Source of the DNA: Bacteroidota bacterium
Lineage (GTDB): Bacteria > Bacteroidota > Ignavibacteria > Palsa-1295
Assembly (NCBI GenBank): GCA_030706745.1
Contig: JAUZNX010000021.1
Span: 1 to 46,465, forward strand
Reading direction: 5' to 3'
DNA: 46,465 nucleotides
Positions 24,690 to 33,468 of this stretch are shown in pieces. Position 1 is the stretch's first letter, and each line of letters opens with the position of its first letter. The notes under the pieces are model-generated. The model was given only the letters and a program-made list of their open reading frames with translations. It had not been told where the DNA came from and did no database searches. Position numbers and translations under genes: made by a program.

Positions 24690-26351
24690 TTAGTGAATTC
24701 CGCCTCCACCGCCACCACCTGGTCCGCGGCCCTTCACTTGGGCCTTCGGGTAGACCGTGATCTGGGTGGTATGGGTCTGTCCGGTGATCGGGTCGGAGAT
24801 TGTCAGATCAATTAACTTGCCATCTTTGGCCTTGATCGTATTCACCTTCCCTGTCGCCTTCGCATCGAAGAAATATTGATTCCCTTTACCCTGCTCCTTC
24901 TTCGCGGTCACGTCAAAATAGCCATCCGACTCAACGTTAAGATGATCGGAGCCGATTTCAACGTACCGTGCCCCAGAGATCGTATCGTAGGCAGCCTTGA
25001 TTTGCAAAGCATCGCCAGCCGTCATTCCGTCGTTATTTGCCACGGCCACGAAGGGTGTTGGAGCGATCTTGAAGGTCTGATCATCAATGACAACGAAGTC
25101 CTTCATAAAGCTCGACTTAAAGTATGCTTTCACTTCGAGCGATTTACCCTCGTCCTTCATAAACTCGGGTGTATACTCGATGCTTGGCTCCTCTCGCGTG
25201 GCGACTTTATTGCCTGCCAGGTACAGTTCAGTCCGATAGATACCGTCGAGATTCGCGATCTTCTCGTTGGCCTTGAAGGTCACGCGGGTATATGGTGTCG
25301 CCTCGTTCTTCTTGTTCGCAGGGAAGTAAGGCGCGGCAACGGCCTTCTGCAACTTATTGACGACGACCGGGAAATCGGTTGTTGCCAAATCGTTAGCTCC
25401 GCCACCACGGTGGGCTTCACCCTTGATATGAACGGTGTAGCTTTGGCCGACGGTCGAAGCATCCGGTTTCCAGACCCAATAGTATATGGAATCGACCTGC
25501 TTGATTTCGCCAGGGCCATCGACTTTCACCATCGTGACACCGCGTGGGCCGGTGAGGGGCGCTTTCTTTACGTTAATCCGATTCCACAATTCGATACCGG
25601 AGAATGCGGCCATTGGACTAAACTCAGGTGTGAGTTCGACCTTATCAACCGGGTTCTCCTTCACATTTACGACGAACTCGTTCGAACCAATATTGGTCGC
25701 AAAGTTCTCGTAGAGTCCGGTGAGCAGCGAATCGATGTAGCCGCGCAAGGTGACGTTCTCGGTAATACCGTCCTTTACTTCCGATAGCTCCCGTACTGTC
25801 AAGTGAACCGCGCCAATTTTGACGGTATCGTCCGGCGAATGCTGGGCCGAAACACCGACGATCTGATTCGTCTTCGCGTCGAAATGGAGAGTGTATTCAC
25901 CCTGGCCGTACATCGGCTTGAAGTTGTACGTATAAATATAATCGTGACCATCGACCCGGTAGGGATACTTCACAGAGTCCTTCGCAATATTCAGCACAGT
26001 CATCTCAGCCTTATTACGAAGGATATGCAAGTCGAGATCTTTGACGGTATCGCGTGTGGGATCGGCAACGCGGACCCGGACATTGAAATTACGTCCGTCT
26101 TTCTCGTTCGGATCGCCAATAATCATGCTCTGGTCCGAGGTCGAGCTAACGCTCGTCGCAGACCCGCGCAGTGAATTCAGGATCGTCTCAGCAATGAGCT
26201 GAATCTGCTTGCGCTTTGCCTCGAGCGCGAGCTTCTCCTTGCGAAGTTCATCTTCTGCGTCATCGCGTTCCACGATGATGATCAGCAGTTCGAGAAGAAC
26301 GGCAAGGTAAAGAATAAAATAGACTTTACCGGCGCCTCCACCTTTTGACAT
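24690..26351 (-). CDS. GldM/PorM-like single-pass periplasmic protein
   Basis: 553 residues. A short cytoplasmic N-terminus (MSKGGGAGK) precedes one membrane helix (about 10-30) that contains a charged Glu (AVLLELLIIIVE). A coiled-coil stretch (31-65, RDDAEDELRKEKLALEAKRK) and about four Ig-like periplasmic domains follow. This one-helix, large-periplasmic layout and length match GldM/PorM, the motor-shaft subunit of the type IX secretion and gliding machinery, but sequence identity is low to the eye and no partner GldL is adjacent. Unusual is the C-terminus GRGPGGGGGGGIH, a seven-glycine tail. First of three envelope genes, with a GC hairpin after it. Alternative: an unrelated Ig-domain envelope protein. 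Confidence 0.6.
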   Translation of the reverse strand: MSKGGGAGKVYFILYLAVLLELLIIIVERDDAEDELRKEKLALEAKRKQIQLIAETILNSLRGSATSVSSTSDQSMIIGDPNEKDGRNFNVRVRVADPTRDTVKDLDLHILRNKAEMTVLNIAKDSVKYPYRVDGHDYIYTYNFKPMYGQGEYTLHFDAKTNQIVGVSAQHSPDDTVKIGAVHLTVRELSEVKDGITENVTLRGYIDSLLTGLYENFATNIGSNEFVVNVKENPVDKVELTPEFSPMAAFSGIELWNRINVKKAPLTGPRGVTMVKVDGPGEIKQVDSIYYWVWKPDASTVGQSYTVHIKGEAHRGGGANDLATTDFPVVVNKLQKAVAAPYFPANKKNEATPYTRVTFKANEKIANLDGIYRTELYLAGNKVATREEPSIEYTPEFMKDEGKSLEVKAYFKSSFMKDFVVIDDQTFKIAPTPFVAVANNDGMTAGDALQIKAAYDTISGARYVEIGSDHLNVESDGYFDVTAKKEQGKGNQYFFDAKATGKVNTIKAKDGKLIDLTISDPITGQTHTTQITVYPKAQVKGRGPGGGGGGGIH

Positions 26352-26401
26352 GTGCTATCCTTTACAGTAGTTACGGTTACTCAGTTTTTACACTCATCGT
26401 T

Positions 26402-26472
26402 GGCAACAGGTGACGAGTGCTGAGTAAAGAGTGGAGATCCCAGTCTCGCTACTCGCTCGTTGTTACTCGTCC
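26402..26472. repeat. Heptad-periodic inverted repeat, copy 3
   Basis: The left arm (26402-26436) and right arm (26441-26472) are made of 7-base words such as AGTAAAG and CGCTACT, complementary in style with several mismatches. A short loop separates them. The right arm runs into the 3' end of the riboflavin synthase gene and encodes its last residues (GRVTTSE). Further words with the same period (around 26368-26382) lie on the left. Confidence 0.55.
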
Positions 26473-27099
26473 ACCGATCAGCCGCTCGACCATTTTCGAA
26501 ATTTGGTCGAGTTCCACGTTCACCTCGTCACCAGTTTTCAAATTCTGGATGTTCGTATGACGAAAGGTATGAGGAATAATAGCGATCTTGACAGTCCGCT
26601 GTTGAATCGCGGCGACAGTCAGGCTGATGCCGTCGATGGCGATCGAGCCCATCGGGACGACGTAGCGTTCGGCGCCGGGAGGAAGTCCGAACAGGAATTC
26701 CCAACTGCCATTCATCTCGCGGATTTCGAGCACGCGGGCAATGCCATCAACGTGACCGGTGACCAAGTGGCCGCCAAGTCTCGTGATCGGAGTCGCAGCA
26801 CGTTCGAGATTGATCCTCGTACCTATTGTCAAAGAACCCAGGGTCGTCTTTTCCAGCGTCTCCCGTACACAAGTGACCTCAAAAAAGGGCGGTGTGACGC
26901 GTTCCGCAGTCAAGCACACCCCATTTACGGCAATGGAATCGCCGATTTTGAGTCCATTTTGCAGGATTTTGGGTTCAGACTCACTCTGCCGCCCCTCTTC
27001 CAGGAATACGCATTCTGCCTTTATTTTTAGACATTGTGACGTCCCTGATATGATTCGGTCAACGACTGTGCCGAGTTCTTCAATGAGGCCAGTGAACAT
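26449..27099 (-). CDS. ribE: Riboflavin synthase, alpha subunit
   Basis: 216 residues, the normal length. It makes riboflavin from two molecules of 6,7-dimethyl-8-ribityllumazine. Starts MFTGLIEELG, the family signature; two similar beta-barrel halves are visible (NGVCLTA around residue 60 and DGISLTV around 158; GGHLVTGHVDG at about 110). It stands alone among riboflavin genes and is followed after 97 bases by the GldM-like gene. The last seven residues fall in a heptad repeat element, so the original C-terminus may have been altered. Confidence 0.93.
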   Translation of the reverse strand: MFTGLIEELGTVVDRIISGTSQCLKIKAECVFLEEGRQSESEPKILQNGLKIGDSIAVNGVCLTAERVTPPFFEVTCVRETLEKTTLGSLTIGTRINLERAATPITRLGGHLVTGHVDGIARVLEIREMNGSWEFLFGLPPGAERYVVPMGSIAIDGISLTVAAIQQRTVKIAIIPHTFRHTNIQNLKTGDEVNVELDQISKMVERLIGGRVTTSE

Positions 27100-27142
27100 A
27101 GACGGTAAGAGTTCGACGAACGGTAAGGATTAGGAGAATAGA

Positions 27143-27292
27143 ATGAAGTATGGGACAAGGCGTGAGTCTTCTTTGATCATGGACCCCGAAAGGCGCATTG
27201 CGATTCTCTTAGTTCCGAAGAGGTACATCACGGGATTCCGAGCCTGCTTTCATCCAATTCCACGATCAAGAAAAAATTCACGACTTTTATGA
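27143..27292 (+). CDS. Possible 49-residue basic small protein
   Basis: An open frame of 50 codons starting at ATG 27143 with a good AGGAG at 27132-27136. The product begins MKYGTRRESSLIMDPERRIA and is rich in Arg and Lys towards the end. It stops just before the iscR promoter region. No family is recognised; the strong ribosome site is the only support, so it may be chance or a leader peptide. Confidence 0.25.
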   Translation: MKYGTRRESSLIMDPERRIAILLVPKRYITGFRACFHPIPRSRKNSRLL

Positions 27293-27299
27293 AGATATA

Positions 27300-27314
27300 G
27301 GACTTTTACAGTCC
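27300..27314 (+). promoter_or_regulatory. Candidate Rrf2/IscR operator upstream of iscR
   Basis: The palindrome GGACT-N5-AGTCC lies 25 bases before the chosen iscR start. The word GACTTTTA occurs twice (27282-27289 and 27301-27308), 19 bases apart. Rrf2 regulators commonly bind dyads of this size in front of their own operon. No sequence match to a known IscR box is claimed. Confidence 0.45.
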
Positions 27315-27338
27315 GACATCATGTTAGAGTACTCAGGT

Positions 27339-27737
27339 ATGCTCAGACTATCAAAACGGGTCGAATATGGACTTGTCGCGCTGCAACATCTTGCGCGGCG
27401 TGGCGGAGTTTCCACGGTCCGCGAGATGGCGGACGTGAATGGGATCTCCTATGACTTGCTGGCCAAGATCATGCAAGATCTGAAGCGAGATGGGATGATT
27501 TGCTCGTACCAGGGCGTACGGGGCGGATATACTCTCATGCTCGCGCCGCAAGAGATCACGCTCACGCGCGTCGTGAACGCGCTCGAGCAGGAGAACTCGA
27601 TAACCTCCTGTACCTCGACGTCAGATGGTGAGAGTTGTCCTCGGGAGCCTGTTTGCACGATCAAGGGTCCGATGCACTTGTTGCAAGGGACGATGGAGCA
27701 GGCGCTAAACTCCGTCACGCTCGCAAAATTATTGTAG
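27339..27737 (+). CDS. iscR: Rrf2 family Fe-S-sensing regulator IscR
   Basis: 132 residues from ATG 27339 (an ATG at 27321 adds six residues; the family begins at [12 protein letters not shown]). Winged-helix DNA-binding domain at 1-80, with the recognition region around [15 protein letters not shown] and the GVRGGYTL wing. Three cysteines at 91, 100 and 106 fit the [2Fe-2S] ligands of IscR (92, 98, 104 in E. coli; spacing here is slightly wider). It heads the isc operon, where IscR in its cluster-bound form represses its own transcription. iscS starts 10 bases after its stop. Confidence 0.9.
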   Translation: MLRLSKRVEYGLVALQHLARRGGVSTVREMADVNGISYDLLAKIMQDLKRDGMICSYQGVRGGYTLMLAPQEITLTRVVNALEQENSITSCTSTSDGESCPREPVCTIKGPMHLLQGTMEQALNSVTLAKLL

Positions 27738-27747
27738 AATTTTCGAA

Positions 27748-28980
27748 ATGGTCAAACTTCCTATCTATTTGGATAACAATGCGACGACTCGCATGGACGA
27801 GCGAGTCTTCGAAGCGATGCGCCCGTACTTTGTCGAGCATTTCGGCAATGCCGCGAGTCGCAATCATGCCTTTGGCTGGAAGGCGGAGGAGGCAGTAGAT
27901 TGGGCGCGCGAGACGATTGCACGTTCGATCGGCGCGGATCCGAAGGAGATTGTCTTTACCAGCGGAGCGACCGAGTCCGATAATCTTGCGATCAAAGGAA
28001 TCGCGGAGATGTATGCCTCGAAAGGCGATCATATCATCACGCTCACGACCGAACACAAGGCGGTGCTTGACACGTGCAAGTCGCTTGAGCGGAAGGGGCA
28101 TCGCGTTAGTTACCTGCCGGTTTCGCGCGAAGGCTTTATCGATCTTGACTTACTCCGAGATGCCATAACGGATAAGACCGTACTCGTTACGATCATGCAC
28201 GCCAACAATGAAGTCGGTGTGATTCAGGACATCGAGGCGATTGGAAAGCTCTGCCACGAGAAGGGCGTAATCTTCCACACCGATTCCACGCAGTCGGTCG
28301 GCAAAGTGCCGTTCGATGTTCAGCGAATGAATGTTGATCTGGCCTCGATCTCCGGACACAAGATTTACGGGCCCAAGGGCGTGGGGGCACTCTATGTACG
28401 CAAGAAGAGTCCACGCGTGAAGCTTGCTTCGCAGATGGATGGCGGTGGTCATGAGCGTGGGATGCGTAGCGGTACGCTCAACGTCCCTGGAATCGTCGGG
28501 CTCGCCAAGGCGCTGGAGATTTGCATCGAGGATATGGAGTCCGATACCAAGAGAATTGCAGCGATGCGCGACAAGATGTGGATGGATTTTCAAGCCGAGC
28601 TTGACGAGATCTATATCAACGGACCGGACCCGATCGAGAAGCCGGAATGGCGACTGCCGGGAAATCTCAACGTGAGTTTTGCATTCGTCGAAGGCGAAGC
28701 ACTCATGATGGGCATCAAAGATATTGCGGTATCCTCTGGCTCCGCTTGTACATCTGCCAGTCTGGAGCCAAGTTATGTGCTCAAGGCGCTCGGCGTTGGC
28801 GAGGATTTGGCGCACACATCGATTCGTTTCGGAATCGGGCGGTTCAACACTCAGGAGGAATGTGACTACACAGTGAAAGATGTCGTGCAATCTGTACGGC
28901 ATTTGCGCGAGATGTCACCACTTTATGAGATGGCAAAGGCCGGCATTGATTTGACGAAGATCGAGTGGGCGGCACACTAA
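27748..28980 (+). CDS. iscS: Cysteine desulfurase IscS
   Basis: 410 residues. It takes sulfur from cysteine as a persulfide and passes it to IscU. Pyridoxal phosphate lysine is Lys205 in SGHK; the catalytic cysteine is Cys334 in the loop [10 protein letters not shown], the long-loop (group I) form; the His of TEHKAV stacks on the cofactor. Length and order fit IscS and not SufS. It is followed by the unknown 129-residue gene and then iscU. Confidence 0.95.
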   Translation: MVKLPIYLDNNATTRMDERVFEAMRPYFVEHFGNAASRNHAFGWKAEEAVDWARETIARSIGADPKEIVFTSGATESDNLAIKGIAEMYASKGDHIITLTTEHKAVLDTCKSLERKGHRVSYLPVSREGFIDLDLLRDAITDKTVLVTIMHANNEVGVIQDIEAIGKLCHEKGVIFHTDSTQSVGKVPFDVQRMNVDLASISGHKIYGPKGVGALYVRKKSPRVKLASQMDGGGHERGMRSGTLNVPGIVGLAKALEICIEDMESDTKRIAAMRDKMWMDFQAELDEIYINGPDPIEKPEWRLPGNLNVSFAFVEGEALMMGIKDIAVSSGSACTSASLEPSYVLKALGVGEDLAHTSIRFGIGRFNTQEECDYTVKDVVQSVRHLREMSPLYEMAKAGIDLTKIEWAAH

Positions 28981-28998
28981 AAGGGTAAAGACTGGGCG

Positions 28999-29388
28999 AT
29001 GAGGGATGAAGGCATCATCGAGCAATATTTCAGAAATCCAGAAGTACTTCTGAGTTTCATGCGACGCACTCGGAAGCCAGTCTTTCATAAGTCGAACATT
29101 TTTATTCGGGATATTCAGCACGCAATTCAGGATTACTTCGAGACGAATGGGCCTGGACCCGTGTCAAGACCCGAAGCGGAACGAATGGCAACAGAAGTCG
29201 TAAGCTTGTATATCGGTTCAGGAATATTGAGGCAGGTAGACAATCAGGCCTTTACCTTGAACCTCCAGGAATTCGGGACGCCTGATAGCGGGACATACGC
29301 CATGCTTACAATCGAGGGCGGACCGATGCCGCGCTTGGCAACAAGCAATAGTGCGGCGCCGGTCGGTGTCGCAATCTGCGCAAAATAG
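28999..29388 (+). CDS. Unknown protein encoded between iscS and iscU
   Basis: 129 residues, no signal peptide and no membrane segment. The first 80 residues look helical (EQYFRNPEVLLSFMRRTRKP, IRDIQHAIQDYF, EAERMATEVVSLYI), the rest is Gly/Pro-rich with GTPDSGTYAML. The helical part followed by a short hairpin (SGILRQVDNQAFTL) could be a winged-helix fold. The only Cys is in the last few residues (AICAK), so it is unlikely to hold a cluster alone. I recognise no family. Its place inside a tight isc operon points to a role in Fe-S assembly or its control. Gaps are 18 and 20 bases. Confidence 0.7.
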   Translation: MRDEGIIEQYFRNPEVLLSFMRRTRKPVFHKSNIFIRDIQHAIQDYFETNGPGPVSRPEAERMATEVVSLYIGSGILRQVDNQAFTLNLQEFGTPDSGTYAMLTIEGGPMPRLATSNSAAPVGVAICAK

Positions 29389-29408
29389 GTTTTCTTGTTA
29401 GATATATT

Positions 29409-29822
29409 ATGGCATACTCAGAAAAGGTAATCGAGCACTATCAACATCCTCGCAATGTCGGGACTCTTGACCCGAACGATCCGAACGTCGGTACGGGCCT
29501 TGTCGGCGCTCCGGAGTGCGGAGACGTTATGCGGTTGCAGCTACGAATCAATCCTGAAACCGGGACCATCGAGGATGCAAAGTTCAAAACGTTCGGTTGT
29601 GGAAGCGCAATCGCATCGAGTTCGCTTGCGACCGAGATGATCAAAGGCAAGTCAGTCGATGAGGCGTACGCGATCAAAAATACTGTGATCGTAAAGGAGC
29701 TAAACTTGCCCCCGGTGAAGATTCATTGCTCGGTCCTGGCTGAGGATGCGATCAAAGCCGCGATTGAAGATTTTAAGAAGAAGCGCTCGGCAGTAGCAGC
29801 GGAAGCTGTTGCTGTCGCGTAA
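29409..29822 (+). CDS. iscU: Fe-S cluster assembly scaffold IscU
   Basis: 137 residues. Cluster ligands are Cys37 and Asp39 (ECGDV), Cys64 (TFGCGSA) and Cys107 (KIHCS). The motif LPPVK (100-104), recognised by the chaperone HscA, is intact, matching the hscB and hscA genes in the same operon. A short Ala/Val tail (AVAAEAVAVA) extends the C-terminus beyond the usual end and is probably disordered. It is preceded by the unknown gene and followed by iscA. Confidence 0.95.
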   Translation: MAYSEKVIEHYQHPRNVGTLDPNDPNVGTGLVGAPECGDVMRLQLRINPETGTIEDAKFKTFGCGSAIASSSLATEMIKGKSVDEAYAIKNTVIVKELNLPPVKIHCSVLAEDAIKAAIEDFKKKRSAVAAEAVAVA

Positions 29823-29844
29823 ATATGATTAAGGAGAAAAAGCT

Positions 29845-30243
29845 ATGGCAGATCTAATGACCATGCCCTCGTTAGAGGAGACGACCGTTGAAAAGGCATT
29901 CGAGAATATCGAAAGTGAAATCTCGCTGACGGAAAAAGCAGCCAGCGAGGTCCGAAAGATCATGGAAGCAAACAAGATTCCTGAGACCTACGGCCTGCGC
30001 GTTGGCGTGAAGGGTGGAGGATGTTCAGGCCTTTCGTATTCCCTGGGCTTTGACAGTGAACAGCGGGAGAACGATCGGCTCCTCTCGATCGACGGTATTC
30101 GACTGTTCGTCGATCCCAAATCCCTCTTCTATCTTGCTGGCACGCAACTCGATTTTACGGACGGACTTAACGGCCGCGGGTTTGTGTTTAATAACCCGAA
30201 CGCATCCAAAACGTGCGGCTGCGGCAGTTCGTTTGGAGCGTAG
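29845..30243 (+). CDS. iscA: A-type Fe-S carrier protein IscA
   Basis: 132 residues, start supported by AAGGAG at 29831-29836. The HesB/IscA domain begins around residue 27 after an N-terminal extension of about 25 residues. The three conserved cysteines are Cys60 in GGGCSGL and Cys124/Cys126 in CGCGSSF. It carries Fe or Fe-S clusters from IscU to target proteins. A heptad inverted repeat separates it from hscB. Confidence 0.93.
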   Translation: MADLMTMPSLEETTVEKAFENIESEISLTEKAASEVRKIMEANKIPETYGLRVGVKGGGCSGLSYSLGFDSEQRENDRLLSIDGIRLFVDPKSLFYLAGTQLDFTDGLNGRGFVFNNPNASKTCGCGSSFGA

Positions 30244-30246
30244 CTG

Positions 30247-30336
30247 GTTACGTGTAACGAATAACGGGTAACGAGCCGTTAATGACGGCTCGTTGTTCAG
30301 CGCCTCGTTACTCGTTACGCAATCACTCGTTACTCT
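30247..30336. repeat. Heptad-periodic inverted repeat, copy 4, with central perfect hairpin
   Basis: It fills the iscA-hscB spacer. The left arm (30247-30275) has words such as GTAACGA and ATAACGG, the right arm (about 30289-30336) words such as ACTCGTT. In the middle a perfect 10-base stem (30270-30279 with 30285-30294, loop TAATG) is formed. It would make a stable RNA structure in the operon mRNA, without a T-tract. Confidence 0.75.
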
Positions 30337-30339
30337 CAC

Positions 30340-30936
30340 ATGACCGACCACTTTCAGATCTTCGGTATCGACCGCACGTTCGCTGTCAACCGTGAAATGC
30401 TCGAGGCGCGATTTCACGAACTGCAGTCGAGATCGCATCCCGATCGGCACGTTCAAAGCGAAGTGGAGACCAGAGACCGCGCGCTCAGTGAGTCGAGTGA
30501 AATCAATGCGGCGTATCGGACCTTGCGTGAACAACTTCCCCGTGCTCGGCATCTGGTTGAACTGTATGGTTTCCCTGTCGGCGAGCAAAAGAATGTTCCG
30601 CCCGCGTTGCTGATGACTGTGATGGATGCGCAGGAAAAGATTATGGAGCGAGAACAGGCTACAAGCCGTGATGCCAAGATGCGAAACCGGGAGGAATTGG
30701 AAGCAATTGCGGATGAACTGCAAATGCGACGTGAAGCGCTGGATGAGGAACGTCACAATCTCGCAAATCACTGGGATCGCAATCTGCATGAGCAAAATGG
30801 CGGCCCGCTGAGCAACGCCGATCAGGAGTTGCTCGGACGAATGTCGCAACTCCTTGCCGAACGCGCTTACCTTGAAACGCTCCACTGGTCGGTCCAGGCT
30901 GCCCAGCAAGGCAAGCCGGCATTTATTCAACATTAA
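30340..30936 (+). CDS. hscB: Co-chaperone HscB
   Basis: 198 residues, slightly longer than E. coli HscB (171). The J-domain is at 1-75 with HPD at residues 33-35 (RSHPDRH) and the C-terminal helical domain (from about 95) carries the IscU-binding helices. It delivers IscU to HscA and stimulates its ATPase. The insert NHWDRNLHEQNGGPLSNAD in the C-terminal part may account for the extra length. It is followed four bases later by gmhA rather than hscA. Confidence 0.92.
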   Translation: MTDHFQIFGIDRTFAVNREMLEARFHELQSRSHPDRHVQSEVETRDRALSESSEINAAYRTLREQLPRARHLVELYGFPVGEQKNVPPALLMTVMDAQEKIMEREQATSRDAKMRNREELEAIADELQMRREALDEERHNLANHWDRNLHEQNGGPLSNADQELLGRMSQLLAERAYLETLHWSVQAAQQGKPAFIQH

Positions 30937-30939
30937 GCG

Positions 30940-31524
30940 ATGGCGGATTCTCACATACTCGCAAGTTTTCAGGAAGCGCAAACAGCGCTTGCTGATTTCC
31001 TCGCAGATGCAAAGCAGCTGTCCCACGTGGAAGCCTTTGTCGATTTACTCGTTGAGACATTTCAGGCCGGAGGAAAAGTCTATTCCGCGGGGAATGGTGG
31101 CAGCCATTGTGATGCCATGCACTTTGCGGAAGAGTGGACTGGCCGCTATCGCAAAGACCGCAAGCCCATGCCAGCGCTGGCATTCTCCGATCCATCCCAC
31201 ATTACCTGTACTTCTAACGACTACGGTTTCGAGCATATCTTTGAGCGCATGGTCGATGCCTTTGGTGCTGCAGGGGATGTGTTTGTTGCGATTACCACTT
31301 CGGGTAACAGCCAGAATTTGATTTTGGCCGCAGAGGCCGCGAAACGCAAGGGTATGAAGATTGTCGGGCTGCTCGGCAAGGGCGGCGGCGCGATAAGCGC
31401 TCTATGCGATATTCCTATCGTGGTGCCGGGTCACACGAGTGACCGCATCCAGGAACTGCACATAAAGATCATACATATTACGATCGAATGTGCCGAGCGA
31501 AGGCTCTTTCCAGAGTTATATTGA
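30940..31524 (+). CDS. gmhA: Phosphoheptose isomerase GmhA (SIS domain)
   Basis: 194 residues, the normal size. It converts sedoheptulose 7-phosphate to D-glycero-D-manno-heptose 7-phosphate for LPS core heptose. Key segments are GNGGSHCDAMHFAEEW (with the catalytic and zinc-binding His/Glu), the phosphate-binding TTSGNSQN loop and HIKIIHITIECAE near the end. The enzyme has no known link to Fe-S assembly, yet it lies 3 bases after hscB and 21 bases before hscA. Either the operon was remodelled or there is an unknown link. Confidence 0.93.
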   Translation: MADSHILASFQEAQTALADFLADAKQLSHVEAFVDLLVETFQAGGKVYSAGNGGSHCDAMHFAEEWTGRYRKDRKPMPALAFSDPSHITCTSNDYGFEHIFERMVDAFGAAGDVFVAITTSGNSQNLILAAEAAKRKGMKIVGLLGKGGGAISALCDIPIVVPGHTSDRIQELHIKIIHITIECAERRLFPELY

Positions 31525-31545
31525 TCTAAAATTCCAGATTTGCCA

Positions 31546-33435
31546 ATGCCGTTAGAAATTCAACTGCCGGGACAATCGAATGCTGGTGCAGGCCATGTGG
31601 TCGGCATCGATCTTGGCACAACGAATTCCCTCGTTGCCTACGTCGATTCGGGCCGTGCGCGAATTATTTCTGGCGAGGATGGTCCACTTGTGCCATCCGT
31701 CGTTACGCTGGATGATTATGGTGCAGTCACGGCCGTTGGTAAGAAGGCTCGAGAGATGGCCATGCGCGATGCGTCACATACGGTTTATTCCGTCAAGCGG
31801 TTGATGGGCAAATCATTTCAGGATGTCAAGAAGGAATCGGGCATGCTTTCATACCGGCTCGTGCCGGCAGATGAGGGTCTGGTACGCATTCAAATTGGCA
31901 GCAAACTCTATACGCCGATCGAGCTTTCTAGTTATGTCCTGCTCGAACTCAAGAAACGAGCGGAGACCCACCTGGGGGAACCTGTGACGCGTGCGGTTAT
32001 CACTGTCCCAGCATACTTCAATGATGCTCAGCGTCATGCCACGAAAGATGCCGGTCGTCTTGCGGGATTGGATGTCCTTCGGATCGTCAACGAGCCCACG
32101 GCGGCAGCGCTTGCCTACGGACTCGACCGAAAGAATGATGGCACGGTCGCTGTCTATGATCTTGGTGGTGGTACGTTCGACATCTCGATTCTGAAGATCA
32201 AGAACGGCATTTTCGAAGTACTCTCGACGAATGGCGATACCTATTTAGGCGGCGATGATATCGATCGCCGGCTCATGGAGCTTTTTATCACGCAGATCCA
32301 GCACATGGTAGCGGGGTTCACGCCGACCCCGGAGCAATTGCAGAAAATCCGAAATGTTGCTGAGCAAACTAAGATCGCTCTCTCCTCGGCAGGACACGTG
32401 ATGGTCGAGTTGGATTTGCCCGAGGCGGGTGTCGCGTATCGTCGAAACCTGACACTTCCAGAATTCGAGCGGATTGCAAAGTCGGTAATCGAGCGCACAC
32501 GCAAGCCATGCGAAGATGCGATGAGCGATGCCAAACTAAACCCCGAAGAAATCGATGAAGTCGTGCTGGTGGGTGGCGCGACCCGAATGCCGATGGTCAA
32601 AGCGCTTGTACGCGAAATCTTCGAACGGACGCCGCACGATGAACTCAATCCGGAAGAGACTGTGGCGTTAGGTGCTGCGATTCAGGCCAATGTATTGGCC
32701 GGACACACGAAAGATGTTTTGCTCCTGGATGTCACTCCGCTCTCGCTCGGCATTGAGACGATGGGTGGCATGATGAGCACGATCATTCCACGAAATACAA
32801 CGATTCCCACAAAGGTTACCGAGAACTATACCACGTTCGCGGACAATCAAACGGGGGTCGAGATCAATGTCTTCCAGGGCGAGCGCGATTTCGTCCGGGA
32901 CAATCGGCATTTAGCAGGCTTTACTCTGAAAGGAATTCCTCCAATGACGGCCGGTGCCGCGAAGGTGGAGGTTACCTTCCTCATTGATGCCGACGGTATT
33001 CTTCAGGTGCACGCTCGTGAGACGCACACTGGAATCGAGCAGGAAGTCGAGGTCAAGCCATCGTATGGTTTAACCGATGAAGAAATCGAACGGATGCTGC
33101 GAGAATCGATCGAGCAGGCTCCGGCGGATATTGCCGCCCGCAGGCTCGTCGAAGCAAAGACGGAAGCACAGCGACTTCTCGCCGCGACCGAGAAAGTATT
33201 GGGACAGTTGCGTAGGGGCCAGCTAAGTATTTCCGCCGCCAAATTAAAGCAGATCGATGTGGCGAGCGTAATCGACGCGCTTTACTCTCTGCGGCGTGCA
33301 GTCAATTCCAACGTGCCCGCAGAGATCATCAAGCAACAAGACATTTTGGAGCATGCCACGGAGCCGTTGGCACACGAAATTATGAATGCGACTGTCTCCG
33401 AAGCACTGACCGGCAGGACGCTCGAGCAAGTCTAA
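31546..33435 (+). CDS. hscA: Hsp70-type chaperone HscA
   Basis: 629 residues from ATG 31546; a TTG six bases earlier is possible, but [11 protein letters not shown] matches the usual HscA opening. The nucleotide-binding domain (18-380) carries [24 protein letters not shown] and [10 protein letters not shown]; the substrate-binding domain follows with PRNTTIP and a C-terminal lid. It has the shorter form of HscA rather than DnaK, without a GGMP/EEVD tail. Works with HscB on IscU in cluster transfer. Followed by sod after 33 bases. Confidence 0.93.
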   Translation: MPLEIQLPGQSNAGAGHVVGIDLGTTNSLVAYVDSGRARIISGEDGPLVPSVVTLDDYGAVTAVGKKAREMAMRDASHTVYSVKRLMGKSFQDVKKESGMLSYRLVPADEGLVRIQIGSKLYTPIELSSYVLLELKKRAETHLGEPVTRAVITVPAYFNDAQRHATKDAGRLAGLDVLRIVNEPTAAALAYGLDRKNDGTVAVYDLGGGTFDISILKIKNGIFEVLSTNGDTYLGGDDIDRRLMELFITQIQHMVAGFTPTPEQLQKIRNVAEQTKIALSSAGHVMVELDLPEAGVAYRRNLTLPEFERIAKSVIERTRKPCEDAMSDAKLNPEEIDEVVLVGGATRMPMVKALVREIFERTPHDELNPEETVALGAAIQANVLAGHTKDVLLLDVTPLSLGIETMGGMMSTIIPRNTTIPTKVTENYTTFADNQTGVEINVFQGERDFVRDNRHLAGFTLKGIPPMTAGAAKVEVTFLIDADGILQVHARETHTGIEQEVEVKPSYGLTDEEIERMLRESIEQAPADIAARRLVEAKTEAQRLLAATEKVLGQLRRGQLSISAAKLKQIDVASVIDALYSLRRAVNSNVPAEIIKQQDILEHATEPLAHEIMNATVSEALTGRTLEQV

Positions 33436-33468
33436 CCATTTCTAGTCTATCACATTTCTTTTACTCAC

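Noticed and set aside
24876-25787. Plus-strand open frame of 303 codons
   Set aside because: Antisense to the GldM-like gene, which has a membrane helix and periplasmic domain structure; the plus-strand frame has no start signal or motif.
30025-31026. Minus-strand open frame of 333 codons across iscA, hscB and gmhA
   Set aside because: It is opposite three confidently identified isc-operon genes and runs through their spacers; no family resemblance.
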